A DNA stretch of 34,628 bases, from contig CAJXPG010000028.1 of the NCBI GenBank assembly GCA_913057925.1, positions 1 through 34,628 of the forward strand. Reading direction: 5' to 3'. The translations under genes and the position numbers were made by a program. The DNA comes from an uncultured Colwellia sp. GTDB lineage: Bacteria > Pseudomonadota > Gammaproteobacteria > Enterobacterales > Alteromonadaceae. Of this stretch, positions 8,654 through 17,087 are shown piece by piece (position 1 is the stretch's first letter; every line of letters begins with the position of its first letter). The notes beneath the pieces were generated by a model that was given only the letters and a program-made list of their open reading frames with translations, was not told the origin of the DNA and made no database searches.

Positions 8654-9619
8654 ATGACAGCACTGACAGAATTAACACCCTTTAGTTACCATGTGTTGAT
8701 ACTCATGGCGGTGCTGATGATTAAATCTGTAATTAGCCACTTTGTCGCGCATGAGCCGCTTAGGTTTTTTCAGTTTTATTGCCTACAGCTAGGCAAAAAG
8801 GTAAATAATAGTAAAAATAGCAGTCAACAACAGGTGATTGCTGGCCTACTCGCGGTATTAGTTACCCTGACACCTATCGTCATTATTTTATGGTTATTTG
8901 CTGACTTTGTAGCAGTAGATTATGTCTGGCAAGGACTGTTACTTTATCTGGCCTTAGGCGCTTTAGACTTAGGGCAAGTAAATAAAACCATTGCTCAGGC
9001 GTTAGTTGCCAAACAAAACTATCTTGCTAAACAAACACTCAAACCTTGGGTGTTAAGAGAAACTGAGCAGCTATCCATAGTTGGTTTAAGTAAAGCTAGC
9101 ATTGAAATGCAATTGCTTAGGAGCTTACAGCAAATATATGTTGTGGCGTTTGTTTTTTTATTCTTTGGACCATTAGCTGCACTAAGTTATCGTTTACTGT
9201 TAGAAATGCACTACAGTTGGAATAATAAACTTGCAACGTTTAGTCACTTTGGCTTTTATAGCCAACTTTTTATTGCATTAATTGCTTGGCTGCCTTCACG
9301 TTTAATGGCACTGTTCATTTTTATCAGCGCACTCGGCAATTCGACTAAATTGTCTTGGCGTCTTTCCAAGGTACACTTCTTTAAGCTCAATTCTAGCTAT
9401 GTTATTGCGGTTTTTGCCTATGCTATAGGCGTACGCCTTGGTGGAGTGGCTATGTATCAGCAAGTGAAGCTAAGAAAAACGGCATTTAACGATCTTGCCA
9501 AGCAACCTGAGCCTAGAGATATTATTAAGGCCAGTAGTAAAATAAAGCTAATACTTGTAAGTAGTTTGATGTTACTTTCCTTTGCCGCTATTACCTGGCA
9601 ATTAATCACTTTTCGCTAA
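8654..9619 (+). CDS. CobD/CbiB-family integral membrane protein
   Basis: Polytopic membrane protein of 321 residues with about five hydrophobic segments. The core SYRLLLEMHYSW, AWLPSRLMALF and AYAIGVRLGG match the CobD/CbiB family, which joins aminopropanol phosphate to cobyric acid in B12 synthesis; AmpE-type proteins share this fold and pattern. No other cobalamin biosynthesis gene is in the window and the sequence is divergent, so a true cobinamide synthase role is doubtful. Its position between mtnN and a TRIC-type channel suggests an operon of unrelated or nucleoside-linked functions. I call family membership with moderate confidence and leave function open. Confidence 0.65.
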   Translation: MTALTELTPFSYHVLILMAVLMIKSVISHFVAHEPLRFFQFYCLQLGKKVNNSKNSSQQQVIAGLLAVLVTLTPIVIILWLFADFVAVDYVWQGLLLYLALGALDLGQVNKTIAQALVAKQNYLAKQTLKPWVLRETEQLSIVGLSKASIEMQLLRSLQQIYVVAFVFLFFGPLAALSYRLLLEMHYSWNNKLATFSHFGFYSQLFIALIAWLPSRLMALFIFISALGNSTKLSWRLSKVHFFKLNSSYVIAVFAYAIGVRLGGVAMYQQVKLRKTAFNDLAKQPEPRDIIKASSKIKLILVSSLMLLSFAAITWQLITFR

Positions 9620-9643
9620 AACCTTTTGTGAATAGGCACAACG

Positions 9644-10279
9644 ATGAATGAACTTTTATTCTATTTAGACATTTTTGGTATTATTGTATTTGCCTTATCA
9701 GGCGCGTTAATGGCAGGGCGATATCAATTGGATCCATTTGGCGTGGTGGTACTGGCATCGGTTACGGCTGTTGGCGGTGGAACCATTCGTGATGTTATAT
9801 TGCAAACCCCGGTTTTTTGGGTGGAAAAGCCTTATTACTTATACGTTATCTTAGCTACTGCGCTACTTACCATCGTCTTGATCAGGCAGCCAAAACGAAT
9901 CCCTAAGCGTTTCTTATTAATTGCTGATGCACTCGGACTTGCCTTGTTTGCGGTGCTCGGTACACAAAAAGCATTGTACCTAGGAGCGCCTGTTCCTGTT
10001 GCTATTGTGCTTGGAACGATCACCGGCGTGGCTGGCGGTATGATCCGAGATGTTTTATGTAATGTAATTCCAATGATATTACGCCAAGAAATTTATGCTT
10101 TAGCGGCAATGCTTGGTGGTAGTTTGTTCATCTTTTTACATTGGTTGGGTTGGAGTGATAGACAAGCGATTGTCGCTTCTATGTCAGCGGCATTATTGTT
10201 GCGCTTAGCGGCTATTTATTGGCATGTATCATTACCGGCTTTTCATATTATTGAAAAGCCAAGTAAAGGTAAAAAATAA
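9644..10279 (+). CDS. TRIC-type cation channel family protein (UPF0126, YadS/YicG-like)
   Basis: Membrane protein of 211 residues with seven predicted helices arranged as two homologous halves. The first half carries AVGGGTIRDVIL and the second GVAGGMIRDVL, the glycine-rich kinks that define the UPF0126/TRIC family. Prokaryotic TRIC proteins form trimeric monovalent cation channels; the physiological role in bacteria is uncertain. It begins 24 bases after the CobD-like gene on the same strand and converges with plsC. The C-terminal PSKGKK is cytoplasmic by the positive-inside rule. Confidence 0.88.
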   Translation: MNELLFYLDIFGIIVFALSGALMAGRYQLDPFGVVVLASVTAVGGGTIRDVILQTPVFWVEKPYYLYVILATALLTIVLIRQPKRIPKRFLLIADALGLALFAVLGTQKALYLGAPVPVAIVLGTITGVAGGMIRDVLCNVIPMILRQEIYALAAMLGGSLFIFLHWLGWSDRQAIVASMSAALLLRLAAIYWHVSLPAFHIIEKPSKGKK

Positions 10280-10284
10280 GAAAT

Positions 10285-10309
10285 AACCAACAAAGAATTA
10301 TCGTTGGTT
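10285..10309. terminator. Hairpin between the convergent TRIC-like gene and plsC
   Basis: AACCAAC (10285-10291) pairs with GTTGGTT (10303-10309) around an 11-base loop that includes the plsC stop codon. Read on the minus strand the stem is followed by a T-rich run, so it may terminate plsC. The plus-strand side has a weaker T-tract. Confidence 0.4.
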
Positions 10310-10957
10310 GAAGGTTTTACTCATTTGCTGATGAATTTCTTCATACCAACCTTCAGTCGCGGTAACCGCAGGTAAAGCTTCAATTTCAATAGTGCCTGAA
10401 GTGGCTGTTTTATTCGATTCATCATAAATGTCTAAGACATTTTTGATAACCACAGGCTGAGCTTTTAATTTAAGCTTTTCTACCAGTAATTTAGCCCCAG
10501 CTTCAAAAGGTTCTATTTTACCACTACGTGAACGCGTACCTTCAGGAAAGATAACCACTTTCTTGCCTTTACAGACTTTGACATCTTTTAGAAGTTTTAT
10601 AATGGCGCGACGGTCTTTTTGATCAACCGTGATATGGCCAACAATATCGACAATACGAGAAACAGGCCAAACATCCATAATGCCGGTACGCCCGATGAAG
10701 CGAACATCAAGGCCAACCACTTCCTCTAAAGAGAAGATATCAATCATACTTTGGTGGTTAACAATCAAAATATCGGTATCTTCATCGATAGTACCGGTTA
10801 AATTGACTTGAGCGCCAATGCTACGCACTATTCGGATAGCGAAAAAACGTCGAAATTTGTTAAATGTTTCACCATGCTGTTTGCACATATAAAGCGCTAC
10901 AGACTCTGCAGCTATGGTGACATACATGGTGTATTTTTTTAGGTAGAAGGCAAACAT
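10298..10957 (-). CDS. plsC: 1-acyl-sn-glycerol-3-phosphate acyltransferase (PlsC family)
   Basis: Acyltransferase that converts lysophosphatidate to phosphatidate at the inner membrane, the second acylation of phospholipid synthesis. A hydrophobic N-terminus anchors it. Motif I is NHQSMID (HX4D), motif II includes RFIGRTGI, and motif III is IFPEGTRSRSG. Length is about 219 residues, short but normal for the family. The frame is also open from TTG 10975; I chose ATG 10957 because neither has a clear ribosome site and ATG is commoner. It starts just after the RraB-like gene ends (10979), so the two are likely cotranscribed. Many genomes carry several PlsC paralogs, so it may not be the main enzyme. 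Confidence 0.85.
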   Translation of the reverse strand: MFAFYLKKYTMYVTIAAESVALYMCKQHGETFNKFRRFFAIRIVRSIGAQVNLTGTIDEDTDILIVNHQSMIDIFSLEEVVGLDVRFIGRTGIMDVWPVSRIVDIVGHITVDQKDRRAIIKLLKDVKVCKGKKVVIFPEGTRSRSGKIEPFEAGAKLLVEKLKLKAQPVVIKNVLDIYDESNKTATSGTIEIEALPAVTATEGWYEEIHQQMSKTFNQR

Positions 10958-10978
10958 CAATCTGTACAGAAGCAAAAA

Positions 10979-11314
10979 TTAGGCTTCAATCCCCCAGCCA
11001 TCGTTATAACCTGAAAAGCCTGCCGCAATTTTCTCAAAGCGCTCTTCTTGCTCTACTATTGCTTGATGTGAAGGTGTCATAACAACAGTGCAGTCTAAAT
11101 CCCAAACGTTAGGGGTTTCATCGGGATGTAAATTACATGCTACTTCAGGCATTTGCGCTTTAATATGCTCAGCCATTGCTTTTGCTTGACTCTCTTGCTC
11201 AAACAAATGAAAAAATACTACATCGTGGGACTGACTTAAGTCGATACCCGCTTCGTGCATTTCGGCTAATACTTGGCCTGTTTCATCATTTGGAAAGTTC
11301 ATATAAAGTAACAT
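10979..11314 (-). CDS. RraB-domain protein (ribonuclease E inhibitor family)
   Basis: Acidic cytosolic protein of 111 residues. The conserved C-terminal pattern FSGYNDGWGIE and the central alternation VVFFHLF...WDLDCTVVM resemble the RraB (DUF1260) domain, whose E. coli member binds RNase E and modulates mRNA decay. It is shorter than E. coli RraB (138 residues) and lacks that protein's acidic tail. It lies directly upstream of plsC on the minus strand, three bases apart. Domain assignment is by pattern; actual binding to RNase E is not shown by sequence. Confidence 0.65.
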   Translation of the reverse strand: MLLYMNFPNDETGQVLAEMHEAGIDLSQSHDVVFFHLFEQESQAKAMAEHIKAQMPEVACNLHPDETPNVWDLDCTVVMTPSHQAIVEQEERFEKIAAGFSGYNDGWGIEA

Positions 11315-11399
11315 TGTTAGGTAATTGGACGGCGTATTATAAAACGTGAACAGCTACTTGAATAGGTGTTAGCGCAAAAAATAATTATCTTTTAGGTTT

Positions 11400-11975
11400 T
11401 TACTTTCTTGGGTATTGCGACAACATGGCATCAACGGCATAGGTTAGCTTCTCATTCCGTATCATACTGTTATCTTTGGTCTTAAATTTTAGTGGATGAA
11501 TACTGCGCCATACCGAACGATTATTCTTAGGATCCACTAAATCTATGATCAAACCACCAGGGAATACCACCCAATCATATTTAACTTTTTGCCATGTATT
11601 AGCCCTGAGGCAATGAGGACAAAATAATACCGATTTATTATAGGCTTGATAATCTGCAGGGCTATTTTTCACCCAGTGGTAGGTAACAATAATGTCGGCA
11701 TCATCTATTGCAGTGTAGTTAAACTCTTGTGCGTTTAAGCTTTTTTCAATCGCCAATTCAACGCGATTGCGTTGTGCATGATTTAGACTTTGGCTATCAA
11801 AAAAAGCGGATCCCGAGTTATAAAAGCTGTAATTTTTTACCTGTGAGAAATCAAAGTTATTATAATAAATAACCGGATTCTTTCTCGAGCTACAACTCAT
11901 TAAGCTAAGCAGTAAAGCGATTAGCATAAGTAACTTGGCAGGTTTTGAAGTGATAAAGGCAACGTCGGTAAACAC
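11400..11975 (-). CDS. DUF4136-like lipoprotein
   Basis: Protein of 191 residues with a lipoprotein signal ending LLSLMSC (Cys28 from the GTG start at 11975), so probably outer-membrane attached. The layout is typical of DUF4136: an N-terminal strand (VKNYSFYNS), a helix ending NAQEFNYTAIDDADIIVTYHW, and a C-terminal helix (AVDAMLSQYP). An unusual feature is the CPHC pair at mid-protein, which could bind metal or form a disulfide. The start is uncertain: GTG 11975 supplies a basic n-region, ATG 11927 would leave a very short signal with no basic residue. Function unknown. Confidence 0.65.
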   Translation of the reverse strand: MFTDVAFITSKPAKLLMLIALLLSLMSCSSRKNPVIYYNNFDFSQVKNYSFYNSGSAFFDSQSLNHAQRNRVELAIEKSLNAQEFNYTAIDDADIIVTYHWVKNSPADYQAYNKSVLFCPHCLRANTWQKVKYDWVVFPGGLIIDLVDPKNNRSVWRSIHPLKFKTKDNSMIRNEKLTYAVDAMLSQYPRK

Positions 11976-12185
11976 AGGACTAACTATATCTTGATAAATA
12001 AAGCTCTAGCCTATCAACTGTCGATCGCTTTTAACAGGAAAAGCACGATAAAAATAAGCGCCTTATCTACATAAGTGCTTGTCAGCAAATTTGCAGCAGT
12101 ACGAGCAATGGGTTATAAAGAGCTGCTCATTTTTCAATAAAGCTTGAGCAATTCATTTTATTAGTAAAGTTATAAGGATATTTAC

Positions 12186-13064
12186 ATGTTAAAAAATACT
12201 GTAAAGTATTTCTCATTGGGTGCGGTATTTCTAGCGACTAGCATCACCTCATTATCTAGCTATGCCCAATCTTCTGTTTGGCAGGTAAGCAAAGGCAACG
12301 ACCACATCTACATTGGCGGTACGGTACATATTTTACCGCCATCTGAATTCCCACTGCCTGATGAATTCAGCCAAGCATACAAAAAAAGTGATTCTATTGT
12401 TTTAGAAACAAAATTACCTGATGAAGGTGACACTGCATTTCAAATGAAAATGATGCAGCAAGTTTCTTACTCTGGTGGTAAAACTATCGCTAATAAAATC
12501 TCTGCTGGAACAGAAAAGCAACTTACCGAATATTTAGCAAGTTTAGGTATGCAGTTACCTATGGTTGAGAAATTTAAACCTGGTTTTTTAATGACAATGT
12601 TTGCCATGCTTGAAGCACAACGTGCTCAGCTTTCTGGTGAAGGCGTTGATATTTTTTATAGCAAACAGGCAAAAAATGATAAAAAAGCGATTAACTATTT
12701 TGAAAGTGTCGAGTTTCAACTAGATATGATTGCTAAATTGGGCGAGGGTGATGAAGATCGTTTTATTAAATCTAACCTTAAACAAATGAAAGGCTTTAAA
12801 GAGCAATTCTCAGGCTTGTTATCGGCATGGCGTACTGGTGATGAAGATAAAATCTATGAGTTAGGTGTTAAGCCAATGAGTGAAGACCCTAAAACAGTAA
12901 AAGCTATGCTGACTGATAGAAATCAAAACTGGATCCCGCAAATAGAAGCAATGTTTGGCGATAAAGATAAAGAATTTGTTTTAGTTGGCGTTGCCCACTT
13001 AGTCGGTGATAAAAGTGTTTTACAACTTTTAGAAGCCAAAGGTTATAAAGTTGAAAAATTATAA
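12186..13064 (+). CDS. TraB/GumN-family protein (YbaP-like, exported)
   Basis: Protein of 292 residues with a Sec signal peptide ending SSYAQS (about residue 29). The mature part carries the two family hallmarks: IYIGGTVHILP near the N-terminus and EFVLVGVAHLVGD near the C-terminus, whose histidines and nearby acidic residues form the proposed metal site of TIKI/TraB proteases. Family members include E. coli YbaP and Xanthomonas GumN; catalytic activity of bacterial members is largely unproven. A ribosome site AAGGA lies seven bases before ATG 12186. It is monocistronic, ending at a strong bidirectional terminator shared with the nos locus. Confidence 0.88.
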   Translation: MLKNTVKYFSLGAVFLATSITSLSSYAQSSVWQVSKGNDHIYIGGTVHILPPSEFPLPDEFSQAYKKSDSIVLETKLPDEGDTAFQMKMMQQVSYSGGKTIANKISAGTEKQLTEYLASLGMQLPMVEKFKPGFLMTMFAMLEAQRAQLSGEGVDIFYSKQAKNDKKAINYFESVEFQLDMIAKLGEGDEDRFIKSNLKQMKGFKEQFSGLLSAWRTGDEDKIYELGVKPMSEDPKTVKAMLTDRNQNWIPQIEAMFGDKDKEFVLVGVAHLVGDKSVLQLLEAKGYKVEKL

Positions 13065-13095
13065 GGTTTAGCGAAAAGCTGAGCGTTATGAAAAC

Positions 13096-13131
13096 AAAAA
13101 AGCTTGTTGAGTAAATTCAACAAGCTTTTTT
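13096..13131. terminator. Bidirectional rho-independent terminator between traB-like gene and nosL
   Basis: Perfect 15-bp stem: six A and GCTTGTTGA (13096-13110) pair with TCAACAAGC and six T (13117-13131) around the loop GTAAAT. The A and T tracts give a U-run on either strand, so it ends both the plus-strand gene and the minus-strand nosDFYL transcript. Confidence 0.93.
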
Positions 13132-13180
13132 CATTTTTAACCATTAACATTTAAGTCTTAATAGCTAAGCCAAGCAGGAC

Positions 13181-13684
13181 TTACCATAAAGTATCTTGGT
13201 TGATACTTTCAAAGCCCAGTACTTTACCACCAAACTCTTTAGCAAATGCTTGTGCATCTTTTTCTAAACTGAAGCTAGCAAGGGTTTTACCCATAGCGCC
13301 GGTTTTTTCTGAACCGTGCACGTACCAAGCCTTTTTAGCATCAATAAAGTGTTTGTCATCAATACTGTCGCTGCCCCATGGCATCTTGCTCATATCATGC
13401 ACTAACATTTGGCTAACATTGCGCTTGTTTTCAGGATCTAAGTAATAGCTAAACATGTCGCGGGTAGAGCAAAACTTAAAAACTTTATCGCCTTGCTCTT
13501 TTCGAAATGCTTCCCCTTTAGGACCATCAAAATGAGTAATTAACATGCCACATAAGTGACATTCATCACTGCTTTCCATAGCGACGGCTTGATGAACCAC
13601 TGCTTTTTGCGCTGAGTTATCTGAGCAAGCAGCAAGGGTCGCGATAAAAGTAATTACGGTGATAGTTTTTAAAAAACGTAGCAT
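13181..13684 (-). CDS. nosL: NosL copper-binding lipoprotein
   Basis: Accessory protein that delivers Cu(I) for nitrous oxide reductase maturation with NosDFY. The 167-residue protein starts at ATG 13684, preceded by an AGGAAG ribosome site; it has a lipoprotein signal ending in TLAAC (Cys20). The copper motif ECHLCGM (residues 41-47) matches the MxCxxCGM-type site of the family. Its start overlaps the nosY stop by one base (TAATG), indicating translational coupling. The frame is open further upstream, but that would place a nosY-overlapping extension before the signal peptide. Confidence 0.96.
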   Translation of the reverse strand: MLRFLKTITVITFIATLAACSDNSAQKAVVHQAVAMESSDECHLCGMLITHFDGPKGEAFRKEQGDKVFKFCSTRDMFSYYLDPENKRNVSQMLVHDMSKMPWGSDSIDDKHFIDAKKAWYVHGSEKTGAMGKTLASFSLEKDAQAFAKEFGGKVLGFESINQDTLW

Positions 13685-14502
13685 TAAAGTTTCTTCCTTC
13701 TGAAAATAAATATGGCAACGGTTAACGGTAGGGCAACCCAAGCCAATAAAGCGCTAAAAAGTTGTCCTTGAGATAAACTGGCATTGATAGCAACAGCAAG
13801 CGCACCGTTTACATCACTGCTATCAAGCCCTGCAAGGTTTACTAAGCGAAATATATCAGCAGGGTTAAGCATCATCAGCTGCGTCAAAAAGCTTTGACTA
13901 ATACCTTCTTCGACACCAACTAACAGAGCCAACAAAGCTAGATCAAAAGCAAGGGCAAATAAGAACCAGGTAATTAAAGCAAAACCGGCGGCTTTTGATT
14001 TTTCACTGACCGATAAACTGATTAAATATGAAATTGCTGTGAAACTTAAGCCTAATAAAATAGCACTTAAAATAAACACTGAAAAACTGGTAAATATTTG
14101 ACTATCACCTAATTGGAAATACAGTAAAACGGCAGATGAGCCAAAACCGATAAAGGTAGCAAGGGCAATTATACTGCCTTGACCAAGAAACTTACCAAGC
14201 AACAGCTGGCTTTTACTTAAGGGATAAGTTAGCAATAACAGTAAGGTGCCACTTTCTTGCTCGCCAACAAAGCTATCATAGCTTAGCAGTAGGGCAATTA
14301 ACGGAATAAGAAAAACCGCTAAACTGGCCAAACTTGCTACTGTAGTTGACAGCGAAGTAACACCAACAGCACCTGATGCAGCGGCACCAAAATACGTTAA
14401 ACCAATGGAAAGTAGAGCAAAAATAAGGGTAATAGACACTAACCAGCGATTTCGTAAACCGTCGTGGAATTCTTTATTGGCTACCGTTAATATTTGTTTC
14501 AT
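13684..14502 (-). CDS. nosY: NosY ABC transporter permease
   Basis: Membrane component of the NosDFY complex needed to assemble the tetranuclear copper centre CuZ of NosZ. The 272-residue ABC-2-type permease opens with the family start KQILTVANKEFHDGLRNRW and contains about six hydrophobic helices. The cytoplasmic EQESGTLLLLLTYPLS coupling region, typical of ABC-2 permeases of this group, follows the second helix. It overlaps nosF upstream and nosL downstream by single-base TAATG junctions. Confidence 0.95.
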   Translation of the reverse strand: MKQILTVANKEFHDGLRNRWLVSITLIFALLSIGLTYFGAAASGAVGVTSLSTTVASLASLAVFLIPLIALLLSYDSFVGEQESGTLLLLLTYPLSKSQLLLGKFLGQGSIIALATFIGFGSSAVLLYFQLGDSQIFTSFSVFILSAILLGLSFTAISYLISLSVSEKSKAAGFALITWFLFALAFDLALLALLVGVEEGISQSFLTQLMMLNPADIFRLVNLAGLDSSDVNGALAVAINASLSQGQLFSALLAWVALPLTVAIFIFRRKKL

Positions 14503-15440
14503 TAGCCTTGAGCCCCTTGCTGCTTTGATGATTGCTGCTTGTTTTCATGCAGTGAAAGAAAGTGTTGGTAAACTTGCTCTAAATTAGCGGCTTCAACATG
14601 AATATCATCTAAAGCGTCATGACTCAGTAATTGCTTTAATACCGCCAATTTTTCATCTTCTGGTACCATCAATGTATCGGGACAATGACTGGTTAAGAAG
14701 CTGTTTAGTTTAGTATCAGCTGCTACAGAGCCATTTAAACCTAAAGGCTTGATAGCTACAGGAAGTGCTGCTTGTTGGCGGAGCTCTTTTAGCGTGCCCA
14801 TTGCCAGTAACTGCCCTGTTGATAATATCATCGCTCTATCGATATGCTGTTCAACGCCGGGTAGAACATGTGAGCATAAAATCACACTTGAGCCATTCGA
14901 CTTTAGTTGATCAACTGTTTGGTAAAAATCACGAGTGGCAATGGGATCTAAGCCGACAGTCGGTTCATCAAGTAATAATAACTTTGGCTCGCCAATAAAA
15001 GCTTGCGCTAAACCTAAACGCTGGCGCATGCCTTTTGAATAGGTTTTTACTTGTCTTTTCATTGCGTGCGTAATGCCAACTTGTTCAAGTAGGTCAACCG
15101 CTTGCTTTTTATTAAAACCTTTAAGTTTAGCGAAGTAAGTAAGTACTTCTAAACCAGTTAGTTGTTCATAGAAACTGACGTTCTCAGGCAGATAACCCAC
15201 CTTACTTCGACAATGCCAAGCTTCTTTAGAGTCAGGCGCCATACCCATGACCTCAACAGAACCTCTGCTTGGTGAAATAACACCGAGGATCAGCTTCATC
15301 ATAGTCGTTTTACCTGCACCGTTATGGCCAAATAAACCCATGACTTCACCTTGGCTCAAGTCCAAGGTGACAGACTTTAATGCATCAAGTTGTTGATAGC
15401 TTTTACCTGCATTGGTCAGTGATACAAGAGGGGTGTTCAT
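14502..15440 (-). CDS. nosF: NosF ABC transporter ATPase
   Basis: ATPase of the NosDFY complex, 312 residues. Walker A is GHNGAGKTT (38-46), the ABC signature is YSKGMRQRLGLAQA, Walker B is LLLLDEPTVGLDP, and SHV supplies the switch histidine. The C-terminal extension after about residue 215 is normal for NosF. It uses ATP to drive conformational change in NosD during copper-sulfide centre assembly (family knowledge). It starts four bases after nosD ends and ends in a TAATG overlap with nosY. Confidence 0.96.
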   Translation of the reverse strand: MNTPLVSLTNAGKSYQQLDALKSVTLDLSQGEVMGLFGHNGAGKTTMMKLILGVISPSRGSVEVMGMAPDSKEAWHCRSKVGYLPENVSFYEQLTGLEVLTYFAKLKGFNKKQAVDLLEQVGITHAMKRQVKTYSKGMRQRLGLAQAFIGEPKLLLLDEPTVGLDPIATRDFYQTVDQLKSNGSSVILCSHVLPGVEQHIDRAMILSTGQLLAMGTLKELRQQAALPVAIKPLGLNGSVAADTKLNSFLTSHCPDTLMVPEDEKLAVLKQLLSHDALDDIHVEAANLEQVYQHFLSLHENKQQSSKQQGAQG

Positions 15441-15444
15441 AAAG

Positions 15445-16833
15445 TTATTCCTTCAAGCTTGCGTTAGCATTATCTAACGATTGCGCGGAGTTAAGTTGCT
15501 TAGCGACTTGATCGATTTTTGGTGTTTTAACAGCTGATAGTTGTGGGGCACTCATTAACGGGAAACTGTCTTTAACACCCGGCGGTTTTAGTACCGGAAA
15601 TTGTCGTTGTACCCAACGTAAAATTAAAATAGCTGGGCTATCCATTATCATTTTCATTTCAGGGTATTGCCAAACGAGTTTATCAATACCATCGTTTGGT
15701 TCGAAAATAGTATCGCCAATGCCATTGTTATCCATATCCCAACCAAGATAATTGCTCCAATAGTTGCCTTTATTATCCTGACTCCACTCTTGTTTTTTAT
15801 TGGAAACATATTTAACTTGCGTGGGATTATTGATAAAGCTGTTACCGAAAATTTTGACCTTCTCTGAGCCCGCGGTTAAGTGAATTCCTATCTCAGCAGT
15901 ATCAATAATATTGTGTTTTATCGTGTTGTAGCCGGAATTATAAACAAATAAGCCTTTACCATCGCGGCCAAGCACTTTGTTTTCTGGTTTAGTCCAAACA
16001 TTTTTAATGTGATTATGACTAAAGGTTGATTGCGTAATAAAGTTAAGTAGGAAGCCATAGTCTTCACTGTCGGTGGTTTTATTACCTGTTATGGTCAAAC
16101 GCCTAGAGCTCATTAAGGCATAACCAGCTCTGGTGTTATAGGCGACATTATTTTTCACGGTATTATCGTACGAATACATGTAATGCACGCCATAACGTAG
16201 GTGATGCATGGTATTTTGTTCAATTATATTGTTCTGACTTGAAATCACGTAAACACCATCTCGAGTTTCGCTGATTTCATTCTTGAAAACATGACTATTA
16301 GTGACATTGGCAACTTGAATGCCATTGCCTCTATCCGCTGAGCGTAATGTTAAATTTCCTTTGACTCGATTATTAATAATCTTGGCTTTATCGACATGGT
16401 TTACCCAGATGCCAAAACCATCGCCAATCAAGTGATTATTTCGAATAATTAAACCTGGTACTTTGTTGTTGTCAATTTTATCGTGTGAGTAAATGCCAGA
16501 GTTTTGCTCAGTTAAATCATCACCCCAATTAGTGATGGTTAAGTTTTCTATGGTGATATGGGCATTTTTTAACTGTAGAGCATGCCCTTTGCCTTGAGCA
16601 TCAATGATCGCAGACTTATCTTGACCACTTCGTAAGGTAATTTGTTTGGATATGACAAAGTTACCTAGATAGCTACCGGGTGACAGCGTGATGACATCGC
16701 CATTTTGACTACTATCAAGTGCTTGTTGTAAATCATCACTAGGAGATAGTTGAATTTGTTGTGCACATAATTGTTGGCTAAATAAACAGCTAAAAGCAAG
16801 TGTTATGGCGAGTAGTTTATTCAAAAGTAGCAA
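15445..16833 (-). CDS. nosD: NosD periplasmic copper-chaperone beta-helix protein
   Basis: Periplasmic component of NosDFY, 462 residues, that passes copper from NosL to NosZ. A signal peptide ends near QQLCAQQIQ. The body is a right-handed parallel beta-helix of CASH-type repeats (N.I..N.I......GI....S), for example NNIIEQNTMHHLRYGVHYMYS and NTIKHNIIDTAEIGIHL. The NYLGWDMDNNGIGD segment, conserved in NosD, follows. No in-frame ATG precedes the signal peptide; the annotated start is TTG 16833, with ATT 16839 or TTG 16824 as alternatives. It is the first gene of the nosDFYL unit, downstream of its own FNR-type promoter. Confidence 0.95.
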   Translation of the reverse strand: MLLLNKLLAITLAFSCLFSQQLCAQQIQLSPSDDLQQALDSSQNGDVITLSPGSYLGNFVISKQITLRSGQDKSAIIDAQGKGHALQLKNAHITIENLTITNWGDDLTEQNSGIYSHDKIDNNKVPGLIIRNNHLIGDGFGIWVNHVDKAKIINNRVKGNLTLRSADRGNGIQVANVTNSHVFKNEISETRDGVYVISSQNNIIEQNTMHHLRYGVHYMYSYDNTVKNNVAYNTRAGYALMSSRRLTITGNKTTDSEDYGFLLNFITQSTFSHNHIKNVWTKPENKVLGRDGKGLFVYNSGYNTIKHNIIDTAEIGIHLTAGSEKVKIFGNSFINNPTQVKYVSNKKQEWSQDNKGNYWSNYLGWDMDNNGIGDTIFEPNDGIDKLVWQYPEMKMIMDSPAILILRWVQRQFPVLKPPGVKDSFPLMSAPQLSAVKTPKIDQVAKQLNSAQSLDNANASLKE

Positions 16834-16865
16834 AGCAATTTTTCTTAAAAGTGGTAACTAGCAGC

Positions 16866-16907
16866 AGCATACCATTATTAAAAACAATTGCTGTTGATCT
16901 TGATTAA
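16866..16907 (-). promoter_or_regulatory. FNR-type class II promoter of nosDFYL
   Basis: TTGAT-CTTG-ATTAA at 16894-16907 matches the FNR/ANR consensus TTGAT-N4-ATCAA at nine of ten defined bases. A minus-strand -10 hexamer TATGCT lies at 16866-16871. The centres are 32 bp apart, the spacing expected when the activator is at -41.5. The predicted start is near 16859, about 26 bases before the nosD start. Activator identity (FNR, ANR or DNR/NnrR) cannot be told from sequence. Confidence 0.7.
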
Positions 16908-17087
16908 ATAACTTGTATTAACTTATTGAAGAAATTGTTGCTATAAAGCTATGGCTAATAACTCTACAACTTTGTTATTTTTTAGTTTACATTATTTATC
17001 GATAGCTATTTTTAAGTATTAAGCGCTGCTAGCAATTAAGGCCTTTATGCTGCTATACCTTTGTAGCTCTACTTCTAGGGAAACTGG

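Noticed and set aside
13685..13741. Upstream extension of nosL
   Set aside because: It would bury the signal peptide and overlap the nosY C-terminus. ATG 13684 has a ribosome site and a typical lipobox.
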